Source: Streptomyces sp. JJ38 (lineage in GTDB: Bacteria; Actinomycetota; Actinomycetes; Streptomycetales; Streptomycetaceae). Taken from it: a stretch of DNA of 64,000 nucleotides. Shown here one piece after another: positions 29,809-40,000 of the stretch. The stretch covers positions 2,023-66,022 of the forward strand of contig NZ_JABLSI010000017.1 in assembly GCF_019303475.1 (NCBI RefSeq), given 5' to 3'. A program made the translations under genes and the position numbers. Each line of letters begins with the position of its first letter. The stretch's first letter is position 1. The notes under the pieces were generated by a model. That model was not told the origin of the DNA. It made no database searches and was given only the letters and a program-made list of their open reading frames with translations.

Positions 29809-30690
29809 TCAGTACACGCTGACCTTGTAGCGGTTCACCGCCTCGGGTACGGGCTGGTAGTACGTCGTGCCGCCGGAGCGGCAGTCACCACTGCCGCCCG
29901 AGGTCAGCCCGAGGGCCTTGCCGCCGTCGTACAGCGGGCCGCCGGAGTCGCCGGGTTCGGCGCACACGTTGGTCTCGATCATGCCCCGCACGGTGCCGGA
30001 GCCGACGTAGCGGACGGTGACGTTGAGCGCCGTCACCTCACCGCTGTGGGTGCCGGTGGTGGAGCCGGTGCGCTTGACGGACTGGCCCACGTAGGCGTCG
30101 TCGGCCACGAAACCGCCGGGGTGGCTGAGGGAGGTGTTCGTGTACTCGACGAGCGCGTAGTCGTTGTTCGGGAAGCTGGAGTGGACGGTCGGGCCGATGT
30201 GCGTCCTCTGGCCCGAGTCGGCGTACCAGTCGCCGGCGACGTCACCGCAGTGACCGGCGGTGAGGAAGTAGTACGTGCCGCCGCTTCGGACGTTGAAGCC
30301 CAGCGAACAGCGGTAGCCACCGCCGTAGATGGCGTCGCCGGCGGACATCAGGGGCTTGAGGACGCCGGGCGTCCGCTCGACCCGCAGGGCACCGGCGTTG
30401 GGCTCGGCGGCCTTCCGCAGCTGGGCCAGCTCGGCCCGCGAGACGGTGGAGTCGGCCTTGACGACGACGCGGCCGGAGGCCTCGTCCACGTGCCAGGCGA
30501 TGCCCTCCACGTCCGTGTCGAGCACGGCCTTGTCGACCTGGGCCAGTTCGGTCGCGCTATACGCGTGCGGCTGGGCGGCGCCGGCGTTGGGCAGTCCGAT
30601 CGTGGTGGCTGCGACGAGACCGGCTACGGCCCCGATCAGGTGAGCACGCTTGCGGATTCTCGGCCGGGGGGTGGTGCGCTTGATCCTCAC
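29809..30690 (-). CDS. Secreted streptogrisin-like serine protease (S1E)
   Basis: A 293-residue secreted chymotrypsin-fold protease made as a pre-pro-enzyme. A signal peptide with an Arg-rich n-region ends near residue 39. A propeptide of the alpha-lytic protease type spans about 40-114, and the mature enzyme starts near residue 115 ([11 protein letters not shown]). The triad is H147 in TAGHCG, D177 in NNDYAL and S249 in GDSGGP. Cys pairs and the C-terminus YKVSVY match streptogrisins A and B closely. The GTG at 30690 has GGAG 7 nt upstream, and a good promoter lies about 110 bp before it. Confidence 0.96.
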   Translation of the reverse strand: MRIKRTTPRPRIRKRAHLIGAVAGLVAATTIGLPNAGAAQPHAYSATELAQVDKAVLDTDVEGIAWHVDEASGRVVVKADSTVSRAELAQLRKAAEPNAGALRVERTPGVLKPLMSAGDAIYGGGYRCSLGFNVRSGGTYYFLTAGHCGDVAGDWYADSGQRTHIGPTVHSSFPNNDYALVEYTNTSLSHPGGFVADDAYVGQSVKRTGSTTGTHSGEVTALNVTVRYVGSGTVRGMIETNVCAEPGDSGGPLYDGGKALGLTSGGSGDCRSGGTTYYQPVPEAVNRYKVSVY

Positions 30691-30797
30691 TGCAAGCTCC
30701 TCCTGGAGTGGTAGGGCCCGTTGGGGTGCGGGCCTGTGGCCGGAGCGGTCCGGCGCGCGAGTTCGTCCCGCGCCTGACGTGCCCCTGCCAAGGACGC

Positions 30798-30825
30798 ATT
30801 ATGAAGGGGCCCTGAAGAACGTCAA
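30798..30825 (-). promoter_or_regulatory. HrdB-type promoter of the protease gene
   Basis: On the minus strand: -35 TTGACG (30820-30825), 16-bp spacer, -10 CATAAT (30798-30803). This is the best sigma-70-like promoter seen in the window and predicts a leader of about 100 nt before the protease start. Confidence 0.6.
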
Positions 30826-30930
30826 GGCCCACCGAACGACGCGCCGAACCGCTCCGCACAACCGCCGCCCTGTACGCTTTCCTGACCCCGGCTCGCCCGG
30901 CGTCGGACTGCGGACGTCCAGAGGAGTGTG

Positions 30931-31623
30931 GTGATCGAGGGCCTGGTTCCCGCGCGGACCGTCTCCGTACACACCGCCACCCGCCCCATCGGTGACCCGG
31001 CATCGGCTCTCTTCCCCGAGGAGGCCGCAGCGGTGGCGGGGGCCGTGCGCAAGCGCCAGGAGGAGTTCGCCACGGTGCGCTTCTGCGCCCGCACCGCGCT
31101 CGCGCGGCTCGGCCACGCTCCGGCACCGCTGCTGACCAACCGCCGAGGCGCGCCGCAGTGGCCCGCGGGGGTGGTCGGCAGCATGACGCACTGTGACGGC
31201 TATCGGGCGGCCGCCGTCGCGCGAGCCTCCGCCGCGCTCTCGGTCGGCATCGACGCGGAGCCCAACGCCCCGCTGCCCCACGGCGTCCTGGGCAAGATCG
31301 CCCTGCCCGCGGAACGGGAACGGCTCGGCCGGCTGTCCGCTCTCCGTCCGGCCGTGCACTGGGCCCGGCTGCTGTTCAGCGCGAAGGAGAGCGTGTTCAA
31401 GGTCTGGTACCCGCTCACCGGCCGGGAGCTGGACTTCACCGAGGCGGAGGTGACGATCGAACCGGGTGACGGAACCTTCTCGGCCCGGCTGCTCGTCCCC
31501 GGGCCCGTCGTGGACGGCCGTCGGCTGGAGCTGTTCGGCGGCCGCTGGGCGGCGGGCGACGGGCTGGTCGTGAGCGCGATCGTGCTGCCCGCCCCCGAGC
31601 CGGGCGGCACGTCCGGGCGTTGA
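30931..31623 (+). CDS. 4'-phosphopantetheinyl transferase (EntD/Sfp type)
   Basis: A 230-residue PPTase that moves the phosphopantetheine arm of CoA onto the conserved serine of carrier proteins. Key motifs are SMTHCDGY, the metal-binding GIDAEPN and the FSAKESVFKVW catalytic segment, typical of the EntD subgroup. GTG 30931 is chosen because GAGGAG ends 4 nt before it; GTG 30928 would leave only 1 nt. It lies next to the polyketide synthase genes, on the opposite strand, convergent with the exporter. It is the natural candidate to activate the eight apparently functional carrier domains visible in the assembly line, although the genome will also have other PPTases. Confidence 0.94.
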   Translation: MIEGLVPARTVSVHTATRPIGDPASALFPEEAAAVAGAVRKRQEEFATVRFCARTALARLGHAPAPLLTNRRGAPQWPAGVVGSMTHCDGYRAAAVARASAALSVGIDAEPNAPLPHGVLGKIALPAERERLGRLSALRPAVHWARLLFSAKESVFKVWYPLTGRELDFTEAEVTIEPGDGTFSARLLVPGPVVDGRRLELFGGRWAAGDGLVVSAIVLPAPEPGGTSGR

Positions 31624-31663
31624 CGCCACGCCACCAGGAGACCTCGGGGGACGGCGCGCACCG

Positions 31664-32371
31664 TCAGGAGAAGTTCCTGCGGAACATCCGGTAGAAGACC
31701 CAGGCGCACAGGCCGTAGAGGAGCACGGCCACCAGGGCGGCGGTCAGGAACGCGCCCGTCCCCCGGGCGTCGTAGGCCGCGAACACCCAGTACGTCGGCA
31801 GAACCGCCGGGACCCGGTTCCAGCCCTCCAGAGCTCCCAGGCCACCGGCCGCTCCCCCGGCGGCCAGCACGTAGAGCGCCTTGAAGGCCGTCAGACACTC
31901 GATCTTGTTCTTCGCCAGCGACACCGCGACGAGGAGAGCCACGGCCCCGCCCGCCGCGCACAGCGCCGCCAGCACCAGCGCCCGCCCGACCCCGTACGAC
32001 CCCATCCCCGCGCCGAGCGTCAGGAGCAGGGGGTACAGCAGACCGAGGACGACCACCATCGTCACCCGGTGCCCCAGCAACCTCCCGGGGGAGACCGGCA
32101 ACACCCGGAAGACCGCGAAAAGCCCCTGGTCACGCTCGTCCAGCATGATGAACGCCATCATGAACGCCGGGAACATGCCGACGATCACGCAGAACAGGCC
32201 CAGCAGCACGGCGTGATGGTCGCCCAGCGCGGGCCACTGGTCCTCCAGCGGCGGAACGCCGAAGCGGAGCAGCGCCAGGAAAATCAGCGGGACGAAGAGC
32301 AGCACCCCCACCGTCCGGTCACGGACGATGCACGTGAGGTCGTTCCGCCAGATGGCTCGCGCGATGCTCAT
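31664..32371 (-). CDS. ABC-2 type transporter permease
   Basis: A 235-residue membrane protein with about six hydrophobic segments and a cytoplasmic N-terminus (MSIARAIWRNDLTCIVRDR). It has the ABC-2 layout: long first loop, then FIMLDERDQGLFAVFRVLPVS, the coupling-helix-like segment seen in this family. Its ATG overlaps the stop of the upstream permease (ATGA). It probably forms a heterodimer with that permease and the ATPase, exporting the polyketide or providing self-resistance, by analogy with other drug cluster exporters. Confidence 0.9.
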   Translation of the reverse strand: MSIARAIWRNDLTCIVRDRTVGVLLFVPLIFLALLRFGVPPLEDQWPALGDHHAVLLGLFCVIVGMFPAFMMAFIMLDERDQGLFAVFRVLPVSPGRLLGHRVTMVVVLGLLYPLLLTLGAGMGSYGVGRALVLAALCAAGGAVALLVAVSLAKNKIECLTAFKALYVLAAGGAAGGLGALEGWNRVPAVLPTYWVFAAYDARGTGAFLTAALVAVLLYGLCAWVFYRMFRRNFS

Positions 32372-33117
32372 GCCCGCCCCGCCTTTCCGCACAGGTGCGC
32401 CGAGAAGGACCGCACGGCCCACACGAAGGCGGCGGCGCACGACAGCGTCAGCAGCGCCACCGCGTAGCCGGCCTCCCACCAGGGCCGGGCCTCCAGCGAG
32501 CGCTGGATGAGCAGCAGCGACGCCTGGGTGGGCAGGGGGTAGTACAGGGTTGACGTGCCCAGCCCCAGGAAGCCGAGCAGGGGAAGGTAGAGCGGCACCA
32601 GGAAGACCGGGACGATCAGCAGGTACTCGTTCAACGAGCGCACCCGCACGACGGCCGCGAGCCCGATGAACACGAAGAACAGCGAGGTGAGGACGGTCGC
32701 GACGAGCAACGGCAGGGGCCGGAAACCCGAGCCGTGGCCCACCGCGGTCATCATCGTCGCGCACACCACCGAGATCGCGGTGAGCGACAGCGCCTTGGAC
32801 CACACGTACAGGGCCGGGGACAGCGGCGTGACGGCCACCGCGTGCAGGGTGCCGGCGCCCCGTTCGAAGAGCACGAGGGCCCCCACGAACAGGAAGCCGA
32901 TCATCGTCGGATCGGCGAGCACGAGCAGCACGGTCACGTCCGTCAGCCAGTCCTCCGGGAGCAGCCGCAGCCCGACGCCGTAGGCCGCCGTGACGAGCAG
33001 TGCCACCGTGACGATCTGGTGCCGCAGTTGGAGCCGCAGGTCCCATCCGACCGCCCGGGCCAGGGTCCGCAGGGTGGACCGGCCGCTCCGCCGCGCCGTC
33101 GTGGTGGGCCCGCTCAC
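32368..33117 (-). CDS. ABC-2 type transporter permease
   Basis: A 249-residue membrane protein with six predicted segments, starting with a basic cytoplasmic stretch. The segment ALVLFERGAGTLHAVAVTPLS corresponds to the cytoplasmic coupling region of ABC-2 permeases. The GTG at 33117 overlaps the ATPase stop (GTGA), and its own stop overlaps the next permease (ATGA), so all three exporter genes are translationally coupled. It lies downstream of the polyketide synthase genes on the same strand. Confidence 0.9.
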   Translation of the reverse strand: MSGPTTTARRSGRSTLRTLARAVGWDLRLQLRHQIVTVALLVTAAYGVGLRLLPEDWLTDVTVLLVLADPTMIGFLFVGALVLFERGAGTLHAVAVTPLSPALYVWSKALSLTAISVVCATMMTAVGHGSGFRPLPLLVATVLTSLFFVFIGLAAVVRVRSLNEYLLIVPVFLVPLYLPLLGFLGLGTSTLYYPLPTQASLLLIQRSLEARPWWEAGYAVALLTLSCAAAFVWAVRSFSAHLCGKAGRA

Positions 33118-33965
33118 GACAGCCTCCGCCCGGTCGCCGTGACGAAGACGTCCTCCAGGGAACGCTCCCTGGAGTGCACCGACACCAGTTCGTGGTGGCG
33201 CAGCAGCTCGACGAACGTCTCGTCGGTGCCGAGCCGGTCGAGCGCGAACTCCTTGGCGGAGACGACCCCGTCCTGCCGGTACTCGACCACCACGCTGCGC
33301 CGGGAGCCGTCGGCGCGCAGTTCCCCGGGCGCTCCGGACAGCCGGATCTCGCCGTCGACGAAGAACGCCACGCGGTCGCACAGTTCCTCGGCGTCGTGCA
33401 TGTTGTGCGTGGTGAGGAACACGGACTTCCCGCGACCGCGCTGTTCCAGCACCATGTCCTTCAGCAGGCGCGAGTTCACCGGGTCCAGCCCGCTGGTGGG
33501 CTCGTCCAGGAAGAGCACCCGCGGGTCGTGGAGGAGGGCGCGGACGAAGCACAGGCGCATCTTCATGCCCTTGGAGAAGTCCTCCACCCTGCGGTCGGCG
33601 TCCGCGTCCAGCCCCACGCGGGCCAGCAGCTCGGTGATGTCGGCCGTGGAACGGTAGAAGGAGGCGAAGAAGCGGAGGTTCTCCCGCGCAGTCAACTTCA
33701 TGAAGAGGTTCGGCAGTTCGAATCCGACGCCGATGTCCTCGTAGTACTCCGGACCCCGCCCGCGGATGTCCCGGCCGAGGATCCGCACCGTTCCCTCGAA
33801 CGGCGCCAGTCGGCCCGTCAGGATCTTCTGCACCGTGCTCTTGCCCGCGCCGCTCGGGCCCAGGAAGCCGAAGACCTCCCCCGGGCCCACCGTGAAGGAG
33901 ATGTCCCGCACCGTGGGCCGCGACCCACCGCGATAGGTGTACGTCAGCCCGTCGACCTCGATCAC
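33114..33965 (-). CDS. ABC-2 type exporter ATP-binding protein
   Basis: A 283-residue ABC ATPase resembling DrrA/CcmA-type exporters. Walker A is GPSGAGKST, the signature is a diverged FSKGMKMR, and Walker B is VLFLDEPTSGLD followed by the H-loop TTHNM. The diverged signature is common in antibiotic exporters. The C-terminal 90 residues form the usual accessory domain. The GTG at 33965 begins IEVDGLTYTYRGG. The gene starts 79 bp after the last polyketide synthase gene, with a strong hairpin between them, so expression may be partly separate. Confidence 0.92.
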   Translation of the reverse strand: MIEVDGLTYTYRGGSRPTVRDISFTVGPGEVFGFLGPSGAGKSTVQKILTGRLAPFEGTVRILGRDIRGRGPEYYEDIGVGFELPNLFMKLTARENLRFFASFYRSTADITELLARVGLDADADRRVEDFSKGMKMRLCFVRALLHDPRVLFLDEPTSGLDPVNSRLLKDMVLEQRGRGKSVFLTTHNMHDAEELCDRVAFFVDGEIRLSGAPGELRADGSRRSVVVEYRQDGVVSAKEFALDRLGTDETFVELLRHHELVSVHSRERSLEDVFVTATGRRLS

Positions 33966-34008
33966 AACATTCGCTCGCTTCCTGACGTCGCCTGTCTGCC
34001 GGGACCGC

Positions 34009-34036
34009 GGGCCCGCCGGGTGCCCCCGGCGGGCCC
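34009..34036 (-). terminator. Hairpin between the polyketide synthase and exporter genes
   Basis: A perfect 12-bp stem (34009-34020 with 34025-34036) and a 4-nt loop, 8 bp after the polyketide synthase stop. It has no T-tract. It could terminate or attenuate the long polyketide message before the exporter genes. Confidence 0.6.
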
Positions 34037-34044
34037 GTCCGACG

Positions 34045-37000
34045 CTACGGGGCCGGCTCCGCGACCCTGGCCACGATGACGCACTGGGCCTGGTCGTTCT
34101 CGTCCTCCCCCGCGACGCCGCGGATCTCCACCTCGTCGAACCCGGCGCGGCGCAGCGCGTTCCGCCAGCCGGGCACGTCCAGGAGCGGCGAACCCTGGAC
34201 GCGCGTGTCCTCGTCCTGGAACAGCCACCAGCCGGCCGTCAGTCCGAAGGTCAGGGTGTTGTAGTCGAGCCGGTGGGTCAGCTCGTTGACGACCAGGATG
34301 CCGCCCGGCTTGAGCAGTTCGCGGCAGTTGGCCAGGGTCGTGTCGATGTCCCGCGTGGTGTGCAGGACGTTGCTCGCGACGACCACGTCCATGGTCCTCG
34401 GCTCGTACCCCTGGCCGGCCGGCGGGCGCTCCACGTCGTACGTGTCGAACTCGACGTAGGGGTGGTCCGGCCCGAACTGCTGCTCGGCGACCCTGAGAAA
34501 GGCGCCCCCGACATCCGTGTAGACGTACCTGAGCCGGTCCCCGAGGTTTTTGAGGGCGTCGAAGACAAACGTGCTGGTGCCGCCCGTCCCGGCGCCCACC
34601 TCGAAGATCTGCGGCCGGGAGCGGGAGTAGCGGCGGGCGAAGTGCCGGGTGTGCTCCTCGACCACGTCCGCGACCAGCCGGTTGTAGAACTCGCTCTGGA
34701 TGCTGCCCTTGTAGATCTCGGCGACCAGCTCCATGGAGCCGCCGGGGAAGATGACGTCCGTGGCGTCTCTCCCGCCCGCCATGACCTGGAGGACGGCAGC
34801 CTGGCAGGTGGTGAGCAGGGGGAGGTACTCGGCGACCGAGGGGTGCGCCTTGGCCAGCTCTGCGGCCCGCTCCGCGATCTCCTCGTCCCCGCCGGGGAAG
34901 ACGGCCTGGGGCAGCTTCCTCGTCGCCGTCAGAACACCATCCCGCTCCTGCACGTAACCCTCCCGCTCCAGGATGTCACAGCAGGCGTGGAACAGCCGGT
35001 CGTAGCCGGGCTGGACGGCGAGGGAGCGGCGGAGTTCCTGCCGGTCGGTGGCGGAGCCGTCGCCCGGGATCGCGCCGGAGCCGTGGAAGGCGTGCGCCAG
35101 CAGCCGGTTACCGAAGGCGGTGAGCGCCTCGAAGTCCCCGCGGAAGGCGGCGTAGGCGTCCTCGTCGACCTGCGGGGGCTGCTTGAGCAGTGACTCGATC
35201 CGGCGGGCGACAGGCGTCAGGGTGGGCTCCTCCAGCTGGTTGAGATGGTCGTTGTCCAGCTCCATCACCTGGAAGTCGCCCTTGACCACCTCCCGCCAGG
35301 GCGTGTCGTAGTCGTAGCCGTCCAGGATGCGCGTCGGCTTCCAGTACAGGGCACTGGCCCGTCCGGTGAAGCCGTCCATGGCCTTGAAGAAGAGGACGTC
35401 CGAGGCGGTGTAGTCCGTCATCTCGTAGATCTGGTAGATGCCTTCCGCCTGCTCGGAGCAGGTCAGTCCGCCCTTCAGATAGAGGTAGATGTCGTCCGCG
35501 GAGATGCGTCGGTCGCCCCGCGCCTTCGCCAGCCGGGCGAGCTCGGCCACCTGGAGCGGCGCCGGCAGGTGGGCGACCTCCTCCTTGCGGATGGCCCGTT
35601 CGGGGTGCTCGTCCAGCTTCAGGAAGTAGTTCGTCAGGTACATCTGGAGAAAGTCCCGGTCGTACATCCCGTGGTGCCGGTCGAACACCTCCTGCGTGGC
35701 CGGGTAGGTGTCGAACATGACCAGGTGACGGATCTCCTCCCCTTCGTCGTGCAGCCGCTGCGCCATCCGCATGGCGATGAGGCCGCCGAACGAGTAGCCG
35801 CCGATCACGTACGGGCCCTCGGGCTGGACCTGGCGGACGCAGGCGATGTAGTGGTCGACCATCTCGTCGAGGGTGTGCGGCATCGAGTAGCCGTCGGTAC
35901 CGCGGGCCTGGAACGCGTAGAGGGGGTAGTTCGGGCCGAGGGCCTGGGAGAGGTTCTGGAACCAGGTGGAGTAGCCCGTCGCGCCGTGGACCCAGAAGGA
36001 GGGCTGGCCCTCCCCGCCGATGTTGATGGGCAGCAGCTCGGCGGGAAGCCGGTTGTTCCGGGCCTCCGGGGACGGCGTCTCGCCGGTCCTGGCCGGCCCG
36101 CGGCCGGGCAGGACTCCGCCGATCTCCTGGTCCGCGAAGAACTCCTCATGGACGTAGGCGGCCAGGGAGCGCAGCGTCGGGTGGTCGACGAGCGCGGTGA
36201 GCGGAACCTGGACGTCGAAGGTCTCCTGCACCACCTGCATGATCATGGCGCTGAGCATGGAGTCGACGCCGAAGTCCCTGAGGTCCCGGTCCTCGTCGAG
36301 CTCGTCCTCGGCCAGCTTCAGCTTCTCCAGGAGGATGTCCCGCAGCCCGGCGCGGATGTACTCCTCGCCGGTAAGCACCCCGTCCGGGTGCGCGGGGCCC
36401 GGGGCCGGGGCGGCGGCGCTTCCCGCGCCGCCGGCCTGGCGCACGGCGGGAAGCACGGTCATGGAGCCGCCCTCGGGGGCGGTGAACCAGTAGCGCTTCT
36501 CCTCGAACGGGTAGGTGGGCAGTGGCGTCCTCGACGGGCGCTCACCGTCCGACGGCAGGGACGTCCAGTCGACGGGCCGTCCGGTCACCCACGCCCCGGC
36601 CAGCTGGTCCGGCCCGCGGGTGACGCGCAGCGTCTCGCCGTCGGCGAACGCCCCGCCCTGGCCGCCCTGTCCCTGGGCGTCCTCGGCGACCCCCCGGTGA
36701 ACCCCCGGAGCGGCGAGGTCACCGGCCGCCACGGCGGCGAGTCGCTCGCGCAGCGTGGCCAAGTCCGGCGCCACCACGGCAAGCCGCTCCCTCATCTCCT
36801 CGCGCCCCTCGCGGAGCGTGAAGGCCACGGCGTCGGCGTCGGGGCCGGAGGACGGCTCGCGCTCCCAGGCGTCCAGCCGGTCGGCGAGGCGCTCGACGGC
36901 GCGGGCGAGCGCGGCCTCGCTCCGGGCGGAGAGAACGAAGACGCGGTCGCCCTTCGCGGCCGGAACGGCTCGGGGCGGCCGGGCCGGCGGCTCCTCGACG

Positions 37001-40000
37001 AGGACGTGGGCGTTCACACCGCCGAAGCCGAAGGAGCTGACGCCCGCGCGCAGGGGGAGGCGACTGCCGTCCGGGCCCGTCGGCCGCTCCCAGGGAACGG
37101 TCCGGTCGACGATGCGGAACGGGCTGCCCGTCAGGTCCACGTACGGGTTGACCTCGTTCAGGTGGGCCATGCCGGGCAGCGCCTGGTGCCGCATGGCGAG
37201 GATGACCTTCATCAAGCCGGCGATCCCGGAGGCCGGTTCGAGATGTCCGATGTTGGTCTTCACCGATCCAACGCCGCAGTACGGCCGGTCGGGGAGGTCC
37301 ACGCCGCGTTCCCGGGCGAGCCGGCGGAAGGCGAGCTTGATGCCGTTGATCTCGACCGGGTCGCCCAGCTCGGTCCCGGTGCCGTGCAGTTCCAGGTAGC
37401 CGATGCCCTCGGGCCCGACCCCCGCCTCGTCGACCGCCGCGCACAACAGGGCGGCCTGGGCCTCGGCGTTGGGCGCGGTGAGCGAGGCCGCGCGGCCGCC
37501 GTGGTTGACGGCCGTGCCGCGGATGACGGCGTGGACCTGGTCCCCGTCGGCCAGCGCCCGGGCGAGCGGCTTGAGCACCAGCATGCCGACGCCTTCACCC
37601 TTGACATAGCCGTTCGCCGCGGCGTCGAGCGTCTTGCACCGGCCGTCCGGCGACAGCAGGCCCATCATGCCCGCCGCCACGGTCGAGTGCGGGGAGAGGT
37701 TGAGGGACACACCGCCGGCCACGGCCAGCTCGCTCTCGCCCTGCCGCAGCGAGCGCACCGCGCGGTGCACCGCCACCAGCGAACTGGAGCAGGCGGTGTT
37801 GACGGGCTCGCTGGGGCCGTGGAAGTCGAGCAGGTAGGAGATGCGGTTCACCGAGATGGAGTGCTCGTTGCCGAGCCCGGACTGGGCGCTCATGACGCCC
37901 GCCTCGTGCAGCAGGTGCTGGTAGTCGCTGAACTGGATTCCGGAGAACAGGCCCACCTGCCGGCCGGCCAGCGCCGAGGGCCGGTACCCGGCGTCCTCGA
38001 TCGCGCTCCACACCGTCTGGAGCAGCATCCGCTGCTGCGGGTCCATCATCTCCGCCTCGGCCGGGGAGATGCCGAAGAACAGCGGGTCGAAGCTGTCGGC
38101 GCCCTCGATGAAACCGCCCCACCGGAAGGGGACACGCTGCCCGGGCGGCAGGTCCTCGCTGTCGAGGGCGCGCCAGTCCCAGCGCTCGGCGGGCACCTCG
38201 GTGATCAGGTCCCGGCAGTGGTAGAGGTTCTCCCAGTACCGGTCGAGGTCGAACGAGCCGGGGAACCGGCCGCTCATGCCGATGACGGCGATGGGCTCGG
38301 CACCGTCCCCGTGCTCCGGGGCGGCGGCCCGCGGCTGCGCCGCCTCGCGGGGGGCGACGACCGCCCGGGCGCCCCGGCCGGAGCCCGCGGCGCGCGACTC
38401 GGCCGTCGTGGCCCCCGGTACCCGGGAGGCGAGCCGGTCGCCGTACTCCTCGACGAGCCAGTCCACGGCTCCGGCGACCCCGCGCCGCTCGTAGAACAGG
38501 GTGGGTGAGAAGGCGACGTCCAGGTGCTCCGAGACGCGGTCCGCGAGCGCCTTCAGGGACACCGACTCGAACCCGTACTCGCCGAGCGGGGTGCGCCGGT
38601 TCAGGCGTCCCGGGTCCAGGCCGATCGCCTCGCCGGCGAAGGCCGTCAGCGTCTCCTCCAGCCAGGCCCGCAGAGCCCCCTCCCGCGCCCGGGGCGAGTC
38701 CTCCACGTCCGCCGTGCTGTGCATCGTGACCTCCGGATCGTCCTGTGGTGCGGGAAGGGGGACGGCACCGGGCTGCGCCGTCGTGTCGAGCCAGTGACGT
38801 TCCCGGGCGAACGGATAGCCGACCAGGGAGACGAGCCTGCGCTCCCGGCCCGCGTGCAGCGCCCGCCAGTCGATCCGGGCGCCCCGCACCCAGCCCTCGG
38901 CGAGCGCCACCGGGTCTTCGGTGCCCACAGCGTCCGATTCCTGGCGGTCGGTACCGACGGGACCGTCCGCCAGGCTCCCGGTGAAGAGCGTGCCCGGTTC
39001 GGTCTCGCCCCGGGCGAAGGCCCGCAGCCCGCGCACCGCGCCCGCGAAGTCCTCGGCGATGACGGCGAGCCGCTCGTCCATGGCCTCCCGGCCCAGCTGA
39101 AGGGTGTGGGCGACGTCGACGAGCCGGGGCTCCAGCCCGGACGCCGACCGGGGTCGCGCGGCGGGCACCGCGAAGTGGGCTCGCAAGGCGTTCTCGTAAC
39201 GCTCGATCAGGTGACCGGCCAGATCCCGCACGGTGTGCGCGGCGGGAGGCAGCTCGTCGGAGGGGACCCCGCAGTCCTCGGCCACGGCGATCCCCAGCCG
39301 CACCCTGGTCACCTCGTCGTAACCGCACTCGGCCAGGTCGTCGTTCTCCCCCACGTCTCCGGGGCGCAGGCCGAGCAGTTCACCGAGCCGGGTGAGCAGG
39401 TCGTCCTTCACCCGCTCCTCCAGCGTGCGCTCCGCCCCACGGCTGCCACCGGCCCAGCGGTCCAGTCGGTCGGCCAGCCGCGCGGCCAGTTCACCGAGCC
39501 GCTCCGGGGTCCTCGCGGAGAGAACAAGCACCTGCCGCCCCGGGTCACCGTCGTCCGCGGGCGGTGCGGGGCGCTCGGGCACCTCCAGGATCACGTGGGC
39601 GTTGGAGCCACCCGCCCCGAACGAGCTGACACCGGCGATCCAGCGCGGCCGTTCCGTGCCCCGCGGCGTCCACTCGGCCAGCTCCCGCTGCACACGGAAG
39701 GGTGAACTATCCAACTCCGCGTGCGGATTGAGCTCCTCCGCGTGCAGGGACGGCACCAGGGTCCGGTGCCGCATCTGGAGGATGACCTTGGTCACCGCCG
39801 CTACGCCGGCCGCCGACTCCAGGTGTCCGATGCCCGACTTGACCGAGCCGATCGGGACGCGTCCGGGGCCCGTGTGGCCGGACGCGGCGGCGTCCGGGGC
39901 GGTGTCGTGCGCGGTGGTGAAGGCCTCGGTGAGGGCGGCCACCTCGATCGGGTCTCCGAGGGCGGTGCCCGTTCCGTGCGCCTCGATGTAGCCGATGTCC

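Noticed and set aside
35245..38508. Long plus-strand open frame opposite the terminal polyketide synthase gene
   Set aside because: Same artefact: no recognisable domain, no ribosome-binding site, and the opposite strand encodes intact KS, ACP and TE.
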